Shown: positions 1 to 7,282, counted from the first letter of the stretch. The stretch is 12,615 bases of DNA from Chitinophagaceae bacterium (GCA_016787105.1 JAEUVI010000012.1:1-12615), one strand, 5' to 3'. A program made the numbers and translations. Notes: generated from the sequence alone by a model not told the origin.

Positions 1-62
1 GGAACAAAATAAGCTGACATAGAAAAACCTGTACTGATCTATCTGTTTATATGCAAAGAACC

Positions 63-956
63 TTAATTGGAGCGACTGATTTTCACAGAAGTCATTGTTA
101 ACGATCCGCCGATCGCCTTATCATTGAAAAATGAAACTTCATCTTTTTTTTCCTGCAATCCCAGCGTGTATAATAGCGGGAGGTAGTGTTCGGGTGTTGG
201 TATAGCCAGTGCAGCATCACGACCGAGTTTATCATAATTGATAAGTGAAGTATGATCGCCACTTGTAATAAACGATTTGAATTTATCGTTCATCGTTATT
301 GCCCAGTCATAGCCACCACCCTCTGTACCCATCATGCTCCAGTTTACCATGCGAAGGTTATGCACCATATTGCCACTGCCGAGTATCAACACTCCTTTCT
401 TTCTTAATGATGCTAATTCTTTCGCAAGCTCATAATGAAATTGCGGTGGCTTTGTATAATCAATACTTAACTGCAGTACAGGAATATCTGCATCCGGATA
501 CATTTTTCTCACTACTGTCCACGCACCGTGGTCGAGCCCCCAGTCATGATCCAATTGCACGCCAGCAGAATGAATCAATGATTTTGTTTCTTTTGCCAAT
601 TGCGGATTACCAGGTGCCGGATATTGCACATCAAACAGTTCTTTCGGAAAACCACCGAAATCATGGATGGTTTGCGGAAAATCCATAGCAGTAATCTTTG
701 TGCCATTGGTAAACCAATGAGCAGAAATAACCAATACTGCTTTTGGTTTTTGAATCTCTTTACCCATCTTCTCCCAACGCTGGCTGAATTCATTGTCTTC
801 AATACCATTCATTGGCGAACCATGACCTACAAATAAAACAGGCATGAGCTGCCCTTCATCGGACAGCCCATCACTGAATTTTTTTAAAGAAGATAAATTA
901 TCAATGCCTGTTGTCATAATCAATGCTCCTGCTTTTATAAATGTTTTCCGTTGCAT
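63..956 (-). CDS. ygiD: 4,5-DOPA extradiol dioxygenase-like protein (LigB superfamily)
   Basis: A 297-residue member of the LigB class III extradiol dioxygenase superfamily, closest in layout to YgiD/DODA enzymes that open catechol rings such as DOPA with a divalent metal. Visible family signatures are VGHGSP (43-48), SAHW (78-81), the YPAPGNP region (112-118), LDHGAW (141-146), GSGNMVHN (193-200) and TPEHYLPLLY (254-263). They supply the conserved histidines 45, 80, 143, 199 and 257 expected at or near the metal site. The first 30 or so residues (MQRKTFIKAGALIMTTG...) precede the normal start of the fold and resemble a degenerate Tat-like leader with RK instead of RR, so the enzyme may be exported or membrane-associated. 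It is the last gene of the left minus-strand block, 25 nt after the YceI gene. The family call is firm; the physiological substrate is unknown. Confidence 0.9.
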   Translation of the reverse strand: MQRKTFIKAGALIMTTGIDNLSSLKKFSDGLSDEGQLMPVLFVGHGSPMNGIEDNEFSQRWEKMGKEIQKPKAVLVISAHWFTNGTKITAMDFPQTIHDFGGFPKELFDVQYPAPGNPQLAKETKSLIHSAGVQLDHDWGLDHGAWTVVRKMYPDADIPVLQLSIDYTKPPQFHYELAKELASLRKKGVLILGSGNMVHNLRMVNWSMMGTEGGGYDWAITMNDKFKSFITSGDHTSLINYDKLGRDAALAIPTPEHYLPLLYTLGLQEKKDEVSFFNDKAIGGSLTMTSVKISRSN

Positions 957-981
957 CTTTTGTAAGCAGGTTAGTTTTTAA

Positions 982-1506
982 TTACGCTGCTTTTACAAAT
1001 TGCACATCCGCACTTATTTTCACATCATCACTTACCAATACACCACCTGTTTCCAAAGCTGCATTCCAGTTCAAATCCCAATCTTTACGTTGTATTTTGC
1101 CAGATACTGAGAAGCCGGCTTTTTCATTGCCCCACGGATCTTTATTAGTGCCATGAAATTCCGCATCAAGTGTTACCGGTTTTGTGATACCTTTTATTGT
1201 AAGGTTGCCTTTTACCTTGCCATTTTTAATATCGAGAGATGTTGATTCAAATTCAATAGTCGGAAATTTATCTACTTCAAAAAAATCCGCACCTTTCAGG
1301 TGTCCGTCGCGTTGTTCGTTATTAGTAGTAACTGAAGTTACGTCTGCTGTAAAGGAGACCTTGCCTTTTGAGAAATCAGTTCCGTCTGTTTCTATTTCAG
1401 CTTTAATTACCGGAAAACTTCCTGTAACGTTTGTAATCATCAGGTGTTTTACTTTGAATAACACCTCACTGTGTGTTGGGTCTAATGTCCACTTAGTTGT
1501 TGCCAT
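982..1506 (-). CDS. YceI family protein
   Basis: A 174-residue YceI-like protein, a lipocalin-like beta-barrel family that binds long isoprenoid or fatty-acyl chains. The classic opening WxLDPxHSxVxFxVxHL is at residues 6-22 (WTLDPTHSEVLFKVKHL), followed by VTGSF, the FExxKFPxIxFxS-type stretch around 75-88 (FFEVDKFPTIEFEST), the LTIKGITKPVTLD strand pair, and a DPWGNEKAGFSVSGKIxRKDWDLNWN motif near 122-148. Its length matches the family core with no signal peptide, so this copy should stay in the cytoplasm, unlike periplasmic E. coli YceI. It starts at ATG 1506, 42 nt after the upstream stop, and is followed after 25 nt by the dioxygenase. A role in handling a hydrophobic or quinone-like molecule together with that enzyme is inference. 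Confidence 0.93.
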   Translation of the reverse strand: MATTKWTLDPTHSEVLFKVKHLMITNVTGSFPVIKAEIETDGTDFSKGKVSFTADVTSVTTNNEQRDGHLKGADFFEVDKFPTIEFESTSLDIKNGKVKGNLTIKGITKPVTLDAEFHGTNKDPWGNEKAGFSVSGKIQRKDWDLNWNAALETGGVLVSDDVKISADVQFVKAA

Positions 1507-1548
1507 AAAATTTCAATTGATAATTGTATTTTGAAAGATTTGTTTTAT

Positions 1549-1974
1549 TTAGTTGCTTAATGCTTCTTTTAGCAGTGCCTGCATTTTATTTACGCATTCA
1601 CAATCTCCTTCATTAATGCTCGTAAGTTTTGAATAAGGAAGCAGTTGCTTTATTTCAGCTACTTCTTTTTCATTGGAAGAAAATATAATAACAGGTTTAC
1701 CTGTTACGTATGGTTTCATTAATGTGAAAGCTTCACGGTCTTTTTCGGTTTGTATTGCCAGTACAATTGCATCGGCTTCCCATCCTGTATCCTGGAAACA
1801 TTCCATCGCCTCAATATTTCCCGGATATAGCGCTTCTAACTCTTCTTTCAATTGCTGCAATGATTCCTTTTTTTCATCCAGCAGTAACAACCTGTTTTGC
1901 ACTGCCAGTTTACGGCTGGCTGTTTTTCCGTTTTCACTGCATGCTCCCAATATTGCTATCGTTGCTGTTGACAC
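1549..1974 (-). CDS. Small Rossmann-like protein of unknown function
   Basis: A protein of about 141 residues that I cannot assign. It opens with a beta strand and glycine-containing loop (TATIAILGACSENGKTASRKLA) typical of a dinucleotide-binding Rossmann fold. A second acidic strand (LLLLDEKKESLQQL) could contact a ribose, and further strands follow (DAIVLAIQTE, KPVIIFSS). It covers only the first domain of 6-phosphogluconate-dehydrogenase or F420-dependent NADP-oxidoreductase type proteins and has no catalytic domain. No ATG is available near the N terminus. The frame is open from GTG 2010 and again has GTG at 1974. I chose 1974 because the fold then begins at residue 4 and because a good promoter -7 element (1995-2002) lies inside the extra upstream codons. 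It sits between the Crp/Fnr regulator and YceI. Confidence 0.75.
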   Translation of the reverse strand: MSTATIAILGACSENGKTASRKLAVQNRLLLLDEKKESLQQLKEELEALYPGNIEAMECFQDTGWEADAIVLAIQTEKDREAFTLMKPYVTGKPVIIFSSNEKEVAEIKQLLPYSKLTSINEGDCECVNKMQALLKEALSN

Positions 1975-1994
1975 TTTTAATTCGTTTGTGAAAA

Positions 1995-2026
1995 CAAAAA
2001 TACTATTCACCAGAGCCTCTCTCCAA
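1995..2026 (-). promoter_or_regulatory. Candidate Bacteroidota sigma-type promoter before the Rossmann-like gene
   Basis: On the minus strand, TATTTTTG at 2002-1995 is a perfect match to the Bacteroidota -7 consensus TAnnTTTG, with a TTG (2026-2024) 21 nt upstream as a -33 element. Transcription would begin around 1988-1990, giving a leader of about 15 nt before GTG 1974. This would let the last three genes of the block be expressed apart from the regulator. The match is by eye, with no expression data. Confidence 0.45.
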
Positions 2027-2067
2027 TGACACAGGATAATAAAAACTCTTGATGTATGTTAATGAAA

Positions 2068-2646
2068 TCAGCGTTCAGCCATTTGCTTGCGTATGCGGCT
2101 CAGTGATTCGGGGGTAATGCCAAGAAATGAGGCGATGTTATGTTGTGGAACCCGCTGTACAATATTGGGATAGGCCTGAATGAAGTTTTTATATTTTTCT
2201 TCAGCAGTCAATATAATATTTCCTTTGAGTCTTCGCTGCAGGGCAACAAAACTGTTTTGCAATTGCAACCGGAAAAAACGCTCAAATACAGGTGCTTCCT
2301 GCATCAATTGCTCGTACCCCTGGGTTGTTAATAACAATAACTCACTGTCTTCGATAGCATCTATATTTTGTTCCGCTGGTTCACCTGTGATAGCGCTGTA
2401 CATATCATTGATCCACCAGCCTTCTGGTGCAAACTGCATGATTAATTCAGCACCTTTATCGTCAATAATATAAGAACGTAACAGTCCTTTTTCTACAAAA
2501 GCGGTGTATTTGGTTACGTCACCTTGTTGCAGCAGGTATTGCCGCTTGCGCAGTTTTTTTGGAATGAATAAAGAGCGGCAAATTTCTTCTTCCCGCTCAG
2601 TTATCACTATTTTTTTGCGGATATTTTCAAATAGTTTTTCAAACAT
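2068..2646 (-). CDS. Crp/Fnr family transcriptional regulator
   Basis: A 192-residue Crp/Fnr-type regulator. An N-terminal cyclic-nucleotide-binding beta-roll (about 28-115, including LLQQGDVTKYTAFVEKGLLRSY) leads through a dimer helix to a C-terminal helix-turn-helix (about 169-188, NIASFLGITPESLSRIRKQ), the form typical of Bacteroidota members. The phosphate-binding cassette region (NDMYSAITGEPAEQNIDA, about 80-97) lacks the arginine that holds cAMP phosphate in E. coli Crp. There is only one cysteine, so neither cAMP binding nor an Fnr-type iron-sulfur cluster is expected. The start is ATG 2646; the frame extends to a TTG at 2709, but those residues do not look like family sequence. It heads the left block and probably regulates it. 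The effector is unknown. Confidence 0.92.
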   Translation of the reverse strand: MFEKLFENIRKKIVITEREEEICRSLFIPKKLRKRQYLLQQGDVTKYTAFVEKGLLRSYIIDDKGAELIMQFAPEGWWINDMYSAITGEPAEQNIDAIEDSELLLLTTQGYEQLMQEAPVFERFFRLQLQNSFVALQRRLKGNIILTAEEKYKNFIQAYPNIVQRVPQHNIASFLGITPESLSRIRKQMAER

Positions 2647-2715
2647 AGATCGCTGTAAAAATAGGGAATAGTAAGGAGAGATAAATGTGCTCCGAAGTTG
2701 AAGAAACAATGACTC

Positions 2716-2729
2716 ACATTAATTAATGT
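2716..2729. promoter_or_regulatory. Perfect 14-bp palindrome upstream of the Crp/Fnr gene
   Basis: ACATTAATTAATGT is a perfect inverted repeat about 70 nt upstream of the regulator's ATG, between that gene and the terminator at 2740-2776. Crp/Fnr dimers bind inverted repeats of this general size, so an autoregulatory operator is possible. The sequence is not the E. coli Crp (TGTGA-N6-TCACA) or Fnr (TTGAT-N4-ATCAA) consensus. Confidence 0.35.
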
Positions 2730-2739
2730 AAAGGCTTTA

Positions 2740-2776
2740 AATAAAAAGGACCTTCTCCCGGAAAGTCCTTTTTATT
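2740..2776 (-). terminator. Rho-independent terminator of the M1 peptidase gene
   Basis: A 12-bp perfect stem (2740-2751 with 2765-2776, ending GGAC/GTCC) is extended by TTC/GAA (2753-2755 with 2761-2763) around the 5-nt loop TCCCG. It is followed on the minus strand by a T-rich tail. It begins 13 nt past the stop codon of the M1 peptidase and separates that gene from the Crp/Fnr block. The A/T-rich outer stem could also terminate in the other direction, but no plus-strand gene ends here. Confidence 0.85.
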
Positions 2777-2789
2777 AAGAAAAAATATT

Positions 2790-4760
2790 TTAAAACGCCT
2801 TCTTCCACGTATTGTTATTCCTGTTTTGGTCCGGTAATGTTTTGTCCGGATCAAGAATTACTTCTTTAATCTCACTGGTAGAAGGTACACCAAATGTCCA
2901 TTCAGCGCCGCGCTGCCATATTTCTACTGGTAATTTTAATTTATGTTCTTTGCCATTTGCTTCTTTTACCAATACTGTTACCGGCATTGGCATCTTTTCA
3001 ATATTTTCAATAGTTATCTCAGCGCCGTTTTCAGGTTTGTCTTTTACATAGCTTACTCCTTTCACAGCCTGATCCAACTTCCATGTATTCAATACCCAGC
3101 TACGCCAGAACCATGACAGGTCTTCGCCGGATACATTTTCCATAGTATGAAAGAAATCCCATGGAGTAGGATGTTTAAATGCCCAGCGATTGATGTATTC
3201 ACGAAAGGCAGCATCGAAGCGTTCCCGGCCAAGAATATTATCACGCAACTGGTGCAGCATAAAAGATGGTTTTAAATAAGCTGCTATGCCGAGGTTTCCC
3301 TGTTGTATTACTTCAGGAATGTTATATAGACCATCCATTTTTTCGCCGAAAACCGCATTTACCATATATGGTGTAGAAGGATCATCAAAAAATGCCTGCG
3401 ATTTAAATTCACCTTTATTAAATGCATCGGTAGATAAATCATTGATAAAAGTATTAAATCCTTCATCCATCCATGCGTATTTGCGTTCGTTGCTACCAAC
3501 AATCATGGGGAACCATGTATGGCCAAACTCATGATCAGTTACACCCCATAAACTACCGCCTGCAGTACCAGAACTGCAGAATACAATACCCGGATACTCC
3601 ATGCCACCAACTGTACCTGCTACATTCGTTGCGACCGGGTAAGGAAATTCATACCATTGATTGGAATAATGTTCAATAGAACCTTTTACCATTTCAGTAC
3701 TACGTTGCCAGCCATTCTTTTTCACACTTTCTATTGGATATACACTTGCTGCCATACAATTTTTACCGCTTGGTAAATTTATTTTTGCAGCATCCCATAT
3801 AAATGCCCTTGATGCAGCCCAGGCCACATCTCTTGCGTTTAGTATTTTAAATTTCCAGGTATTCGTTGCCGACTTATATTTTATTTTTTTATCGGTTAAG
3901 TCTTTATCACTTTTTATAACAACTGTCTTTTCACTTGTCTTAGCTTCATTATATTTTTTTAATTGATCGGCTGTCAGGCATTCTTCAGCATTTATTAGTT
4001 CGCCCGAGCCAACTACTACCATATCTGCAGGAGCTGTAATAGTATAATCAAAATCGCCATATTCTAAATAAAACTCACCTGCGCCGAGGTAAGGTAAAGT
4101 ATTCCATCCCTGTATATCATCATATACGCAGAGCCGTGGAAACCATTGTGCGATTTCATATATCCAGCCGTTCTTAGTTTTTAACCTTCCCATACGATCG
4201 GTACCGCGTTCGGGCACTTCAAACTGGAAGCTGATATTCAATTTAATTTTGGCGCCTGCAGGTTGCAGTGCATCCTGCAGCCATACCTGCATACGTGTAT
4301 CGGTGATGTTGTATTTAGGTGTGTAGCCTTTTCCATTATTATCAATAGCAATGGATTTTATCACATCACCTTCGGTAAATTTTTGATTGGCCCAGCGACC
4401 ACCGGCTTCTGTTGTAGTTGCAGATCCACGGCTGTCTTTTCTGTAAATATTCTGATCCAATTGCAGCCATAAAAATTTCAGATTGTCAGGGCTGTTATTC
4501 GTATAAGTAATTTCCACATCACCACTGATAGTTTGGTTAACGGTATCAATGGTGGCGTTGATTTTATAGTTTGCATGGTTTTGCCAGTAATGTGGGCCTG
4601 GCTCACCTGATGCACTGCGAAAATCATTGCCGGGGTATGGGTAGAACTGTGGATTAAAAGCCTCCCGTTGATCATAAATGGATGATTGCTTTACCTGTTC
4701 CTGTGCAAATGAAACAAAAAAGGCGATCGTCGCCCAAAAGCTTAGAACAATTTTTTTCAT
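2790..4760 (-). CDS. Secreted M1 family metallopeptidase
   Basis: A 656-residue gluzincin of peptidase family M1. The N terminus (MKKIVLSFWATIAFFVSFAQ) is a clear Sec signal peptide with likely cleavage near residue 19-20. An M1 N-terminal beta domain follows, with the exopeptidase-type motif GGMEYP at 385-390. The zinc site is HEFGH at 410-414, followed 18 residues later by E433 in WMDEGFNTF, the exact HExxH-x18-E spacing of M1. The rest is the catalytic alpha domain and a C-terminal beta-rich segment that, in related Bacteroidota proteins, replaces the long HEAT-like domain of classical aminopeptidases. It lacks a T9SS C-terminal sorting domain. It probably cleaves peptides in the periplasm or at the cell surface. 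It is 181 nt downstream of the nucleotidyltransferase gene and ends at a strong terminator. Confidence 0.95.
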   Translation of the reverse strand: MKKIVLSFWATIAFFVSFAQEQVKQSSIYDQREAFNPQFYPYPGNDFRSASGEPGPHYWQNHANYKINATIDTVNQTISGDVEITYTNNSPDNLKFLWLQLDQNIYRKDSRGSATTTEAGGRWANQKFTEGDVIKSIAIDNNGKGYTPKYNITDTRMQVWLQDALQPAGAKIKLNISFQFEVPERGTDRMGRLKTKNGWIYEIAQWFPRLCVYDDIQGWNTLPYLGAGEFYLEYGDFDYTITAPADMVVVGSGELINAEECLTADQLKKYNEAKTSEKTVVIKSDKDLTDKKIKYKSATNTWKFKILNARDVAWAASRAFIWDAAKINLPSGKNCMAASVYPIESVKKNGWQRSTEMVKGSIEHYSNQWYEFPYPVATNVAGTVGGMEYPGIVFCSSGTAGGSLWGVTDHEFGHTWFPMIVGSNERKYAWMDEGFNTFINDLSTDAFNKGEFKSQAFFDDPSTPYMVNAVFGEKMDGLYNIPEVIQQGNLGIAAYLKPSFMLHQLRDNILGRERFDAAFREYINRWAFKHPTPWDFFHTMENVSGEDLSWFWRSWVLNTWKLDQAVKGVSYVKDKPENGAEITIENIEKMPMPVTVLVKEANGKEHKLKLPVEIWQRGAEWTFGVPSTSEIKEVILDPDKTLPDQNRNNNTWKKAF

Positions 4761-4941
4761 GCTAATTTTTCATTTAGTTAAAACCTGTTTTTAGTATTGA
4801 TTCTATGGTTCAGGCCGGGTGCAAATAAAATAAATAATATGCCTTTGTTTTGATTTCAGGGCTAAAGGGATAAAATAAGGAGCCGAAAGATACTGCAAAT
4901 GGCGGCACCTGCATAACCGCTTACCAATCATTTAAGATATT

Positions 4942-5700
4942 TTAAGGAAATAATGACTCTGCTATGGCGATACTCTCGGGTTTTCCTACGTCTACCAGCC
5001 TGTCGCCGCTATGGTCGTATCCATAGATTGGATAGTTGGCTGCTAATGCAAGGTATACGTCAATGACAGAGAATTTGCCTGAGAAGGGGATCAGCTTGAA
5101 AATATCGTATTCAAAAACAACCACGCAACTATATGCTTTTTCTATATAGTTGTTTTTGCTGATTGAAATTCTGTCCTGTCCTGTATTTACATTTCGCCAG
5201 CCACAAAGCCGGTAGTCCTCGTCGAAAAGAAGATAACGGGAAGTTTTACGATTGGTAACAGCGAATGTGATTAAAGATTTTTTTTGTTCGTGAAATTCAA
5301 TGAGCTTGTTGATATCAAGATCTGTCAGAAAATCTGCATTGCAGGTAATAAAACGTTCGCCTGGTTTGAATAATCCTTTTGCTTTCAGTAAACCACCGCC
5401 TGTTTCCAGCACCTCATCTGTTTCATCGCTGATGATGATATTGCTGCCCCAGCCATTACTTTTATCTATAGCATCTATGATTTGATCTGCGAAATGATGA
5501 ACATTTACAATCACATCTTTGATACCGTATTGCTGCAGGTATTCAACATTTCGCTGCAATAAAGATTTGCCATTTACAATAGCGAGCGCCTTTGGATGCT
5601 TGTCCGTCCATGGTTTAAAGCGGGTGCCAAGTCCGGCAGCAAAGATCATCGCAGCGCCGGTTTGTTGTATCCCGGAGTTTATATTTTTTGATTCATTCAT
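4942..5700 (-). CDS. MurU-like sugar-1-phosphate nucleotidyltransferase
   Basis: A 252-residue NTP_transferase-fold enzyme. The pyrophosphorylase signature AAGLGTRFKPWTDKHPKAL (residues 21-39) supplies the nucleotide-binding loop GLGTR and catalytic-type Lys37. ETGGGLLKA (99-107) and CNADFLTD (120-127, with the metal-binding aspartate in NAD) follow. These match MurU, which makes UDP-MurNAc from MurNAc-1-phosphate and UTP in the AmgK/MurU peptidoglycan recycling route. Related heptose or mannose-1-phosphate guanylyltransferases share the motifs, so the substrate is not proven. The partner evidence is strong: the upstream gene encodes an AmgK-like kinase 91 nt away on the same strand. About 17 residues precede the fold; Met18 is an alternative start, though ATG 5700 keeps normal spacing. 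Confidence 0.88.
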   Translation of the reverse strand: MNESKNINSGIQQTGAAMIFAAGLGTRFKPWTDKHPKALAIVNGKSLLQRNVEYLQQYGIKDVIVNVHHFADQIIDAIDKSNGWGSNIIISDETDEVLETGGGLLKAKGLFKPGERFITCNADFLTDLDINKLIEFHEQKKSLITFAVTNRKTSRYLLFDEDYRLCGWRNVNTGQDRISISKNNYIEKAYSCVVVFEYDIFKLIPFSGKFSVIDVYLALAANYPIYGYDHSGDRLVDVGKPESIAIAESLFP

Positions 5701-5716
5701 GCTTTTGTGTTGAGAA

Positions 5717-5771
5717 TTGAATATTGATTATTGTATGTTGTTTGTTTTAATATTCAATAATCAATATTCAA
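5717..5771. repeat. AT-rich 17-bp inverted repeat between kinase and nucleotidyltransferase genes
   Basis: TTGAATATTGATTATTG at 5717-5733 is repeated exactly in inverted orientation at 5755-5771 with a 21-nt spacer, filling most of the 91-nt gap between the two genes. The spacer contains a TTGTTTGT run that can also pair with ACAAACAA at 5771-5778. It has no GC-rich stem or U-tract, so it is not a standard terminator. It resembles the short intergenic palindromes scattered in Bacteroidota genomes and could act as an mRNA stem between the two cistrons. Confidence 0.7.
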
Positions 5772-5791
5772 CAAACAATTTTCAATTAAGG

Positions 5792-7270
5792 CTATTTTGC
5801 CGGGGTGTTGATCCAATTCTTCTCGTCCTGTACTTTATGAGTAAGTTCGATCTTCACTTTGAATTTATTTTTAAGGTGCCTTGCCAAGGCATCAGCAGCA
5901 TACACACTTCTATGCTGCCCGCCGGTACAGCCAAAACTTACCATCAGGCTTCCGAAATTACGTTTGATGTAATCTTCAACAGTAATGTCAACGATATCAA
6001 AAGCACTGTTGAGAAAATCAGTCATTTTCGTTTGTTGTTCGAGATAATCTTTTACTTCTTTATCACGGCCGGTTTGTGTTTTGAATTTTTCTATTCTTCC
6101 AGGATTTAAAATGCCACGGCAATCAAATACGAAGCCACCGCCATTATCTGTATCATCAACCGGCAAACCTTTTTTATAAGAAAAGCTACAGATCTTTACT
6201 ACCAGTGGCGTATCAATCGTTGCCTGTACAGGAGTAAACTGTTGTATTATTTCATCAGATACACAGAGGTCCAGGACTTTTCTGAATTCAGGAACAGAAA
6301 TACCTAAACTGTTTTTCTGGAAAAACTCTTTGAGATTATTTAAGGCAAGTGGTATACTTGTCAGGAATTGCGCTTTACGCTCGAACAATCCACGGAAACC
6401 ATAAGCGCCCAATACCTGCAATAGCCGGATCAGTACGTATCCATTGTACTGGCTGTGAAAAATATTTCTGTGAATAGGTTCACCAATTATTTTTTCAAAA
6501 CAATTCATATAATCGGTGAGCAGGTTCTCTTTCCACTCTTCCGGAAGATTTGCCCTTGCCTGCCACAGCATACTGGCTACATCGTACTGTGGAGCGCCTT
6601 TCATGCCCCCCTGGTAATCTATGAAGTGGGCTTCACCCCCCAACTTCTTTTCCAAAGAAGAGGTGATGAGTATATTTCTGCTCTGAAAATCACGGAACAT
6701 AAAGTATTTATATTCCGTGTGGGTAAGATAGGTACTCAACGCTTCAAAATCGGCAATCAGCTTTTGCTTGTCATATGGTTTGCGAAGTGCATCGAGAAAA
6801 TAATATTTGAAATACAACAAATCAGCCATGATAGCTTCCTTGCCGAAAACCTGGTTGGTCAAACATTTATTATAATCCAAGCCAGCATCTCCTTTTACCT
6901 GTAACTCAGCCAGCGCTTCAAGACTTTTCTTAAATAAATTATATACGCTATCAGAAAAGCCGTCTCTTTCCAGATGATGCAGCAATGAAACATCACCAAA
7001 ATCCTGCTGCAGGTAAAATTGTTTGTCAGCACTAACTGCAAAGATTTCGGGAACTGCGAGTTTTTTCTCTTTAAACTGTTTGGAGAAATAAATAAAGGTT
7101 TCGTTTTCTTTTATATTGGCTCCATAAGTGCCGATTACACTCCCTTCTTTTTCATGTATCCTGAAGTATCGGCGTTCACTACCGCTCTGTTGTAAGACAT
7201 CTACCGAAGATGGTTCAATGCCTTTCCAGTCTTTGTAAAGGTTTTTTATAGAATCTATGATTTCCTGCAT
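5792..7270 (-). CDS. AmgK-like sugar kinase fused to RapZ C-terminal domain
   Basis: A 492-residue two-domain protein. Residues about 1-330 form an aminoglycoside-phosphotransferase-fold kinase. They carry an RDFQSRN catalytic loop (193-199; Asp194 as base, Asn199 as metal ligand, Arg in place of the usual His) and FIDYQGGMKGAPQYD (216-230; Asp218 as second metal ligand), as in AmgK, which phosphorylates MurNAc/GlcNAc at the anomeric carbon. Residues about 355-485 match the C-terminal half of RapZ: CSFSYKKGLP, FVFDCRGILNP, TGRDKEV and GCTGGQHRSVY (447-457). In E. coli that domain binds glucosamine-6-phosphate. The RapZ N-terminal Walker ATPase is absent, replaced by the kinase. Lys replaces the His of the RapZ FKHG motif. 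The downstream neighbour is a MurU-like nucleotidyltransferase. Kinase-plus-sensor function is inference; the domain calls are firm. Confidence 0.9.
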   Translation of the reverse strand: MQEIIDSIKNLYKDWKGIEPSSVDVLQQSGSERRYFRIHEKEGSVIGTYGANIKENETFIYFSKQFKEKKLAVPEIFAVSADKQFYLQQDFGDVSLLHHLERDGFSDSVYNLFKKSLEALAELQVKGDAGLDYNKCLTNQVFGKEAIMADLLYFKYYFLDALRKPYDKQKLIADFEALSTYLTHTEYKYFMFRDFQSRNILITSSLEKKLGGEAHFIDYQGGMKGAPQYDVASMLWQARANLPEEWKENLLTDYMNCFEKIIGEPIHRNIFHSQYNGYVLIRLLQVLGAYGFRGLFERKAQFLTSIPLALNNLKEFFQKNSLGISVPEFRKVLDLCVSDEIIQQFTPVQATIDTPLVVKICSFSYKKGLPVDDTDNGGGFVFDCRGILNPGRIEKFKTQTGRDKEVKDYLEQQTKMTDFLNSAFDIVDITVEDYIKRNFGSLMVSFGCTGGQHRSVYAADALARHLKNKFKVKIELTHKVQDEKNWINTPAK

Positions 7271-7274
7271 CTGG

Positions 7275-7282
7275 CAAAAATA
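7275..7282 (-). promoter_or_regulatory. Candidate -7 promoter element for the kinase-RapZ gene
   Basis: TATTTTTG on the minus strand matches TAnnTTTG exactly and lies 4 nt before ATG 7270, so the transcript would have almost no leader. No TTG is visible at the expected -33 distance. Placement this close to the start codon is seen in other Bacteroidota genes as I recall them, but the support is one motif only. Confidence 0.35.

Noticed and set aside
2647..2709. N-terminal extension of the Crp/Fnr protein to a TTG codon at 2709
   Set aside because: The first ATG is at 2646, the normal family start is near there, and the extra residues (FLQLRSTFISPYYSLFLQR) resemble no Crp/Fnr sequence.
4815..4835. 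Possible promoter of the M1 peptidase (TTTATTTG on the minus strand)
   Set aside because: It has one mismatch to TAnnTTTG, no -33 element at the right distance, and a 60-nt leader; too weak to list.
4905..4925. GCGG/CCGC hairpin between the nucleotidyltransferase and M1 genes
   Set aside because: The stem is only 4 bp with an 11-nt loop and no U-tract, so termination here is not supported.
6455..6904. 149-codon plus-strand frame opposite the kinase-RapZ gene
   Set aside because: It lies entirely antisense to well-supported kinase-domain coding sequence, has no recognisable domain and no promoter.
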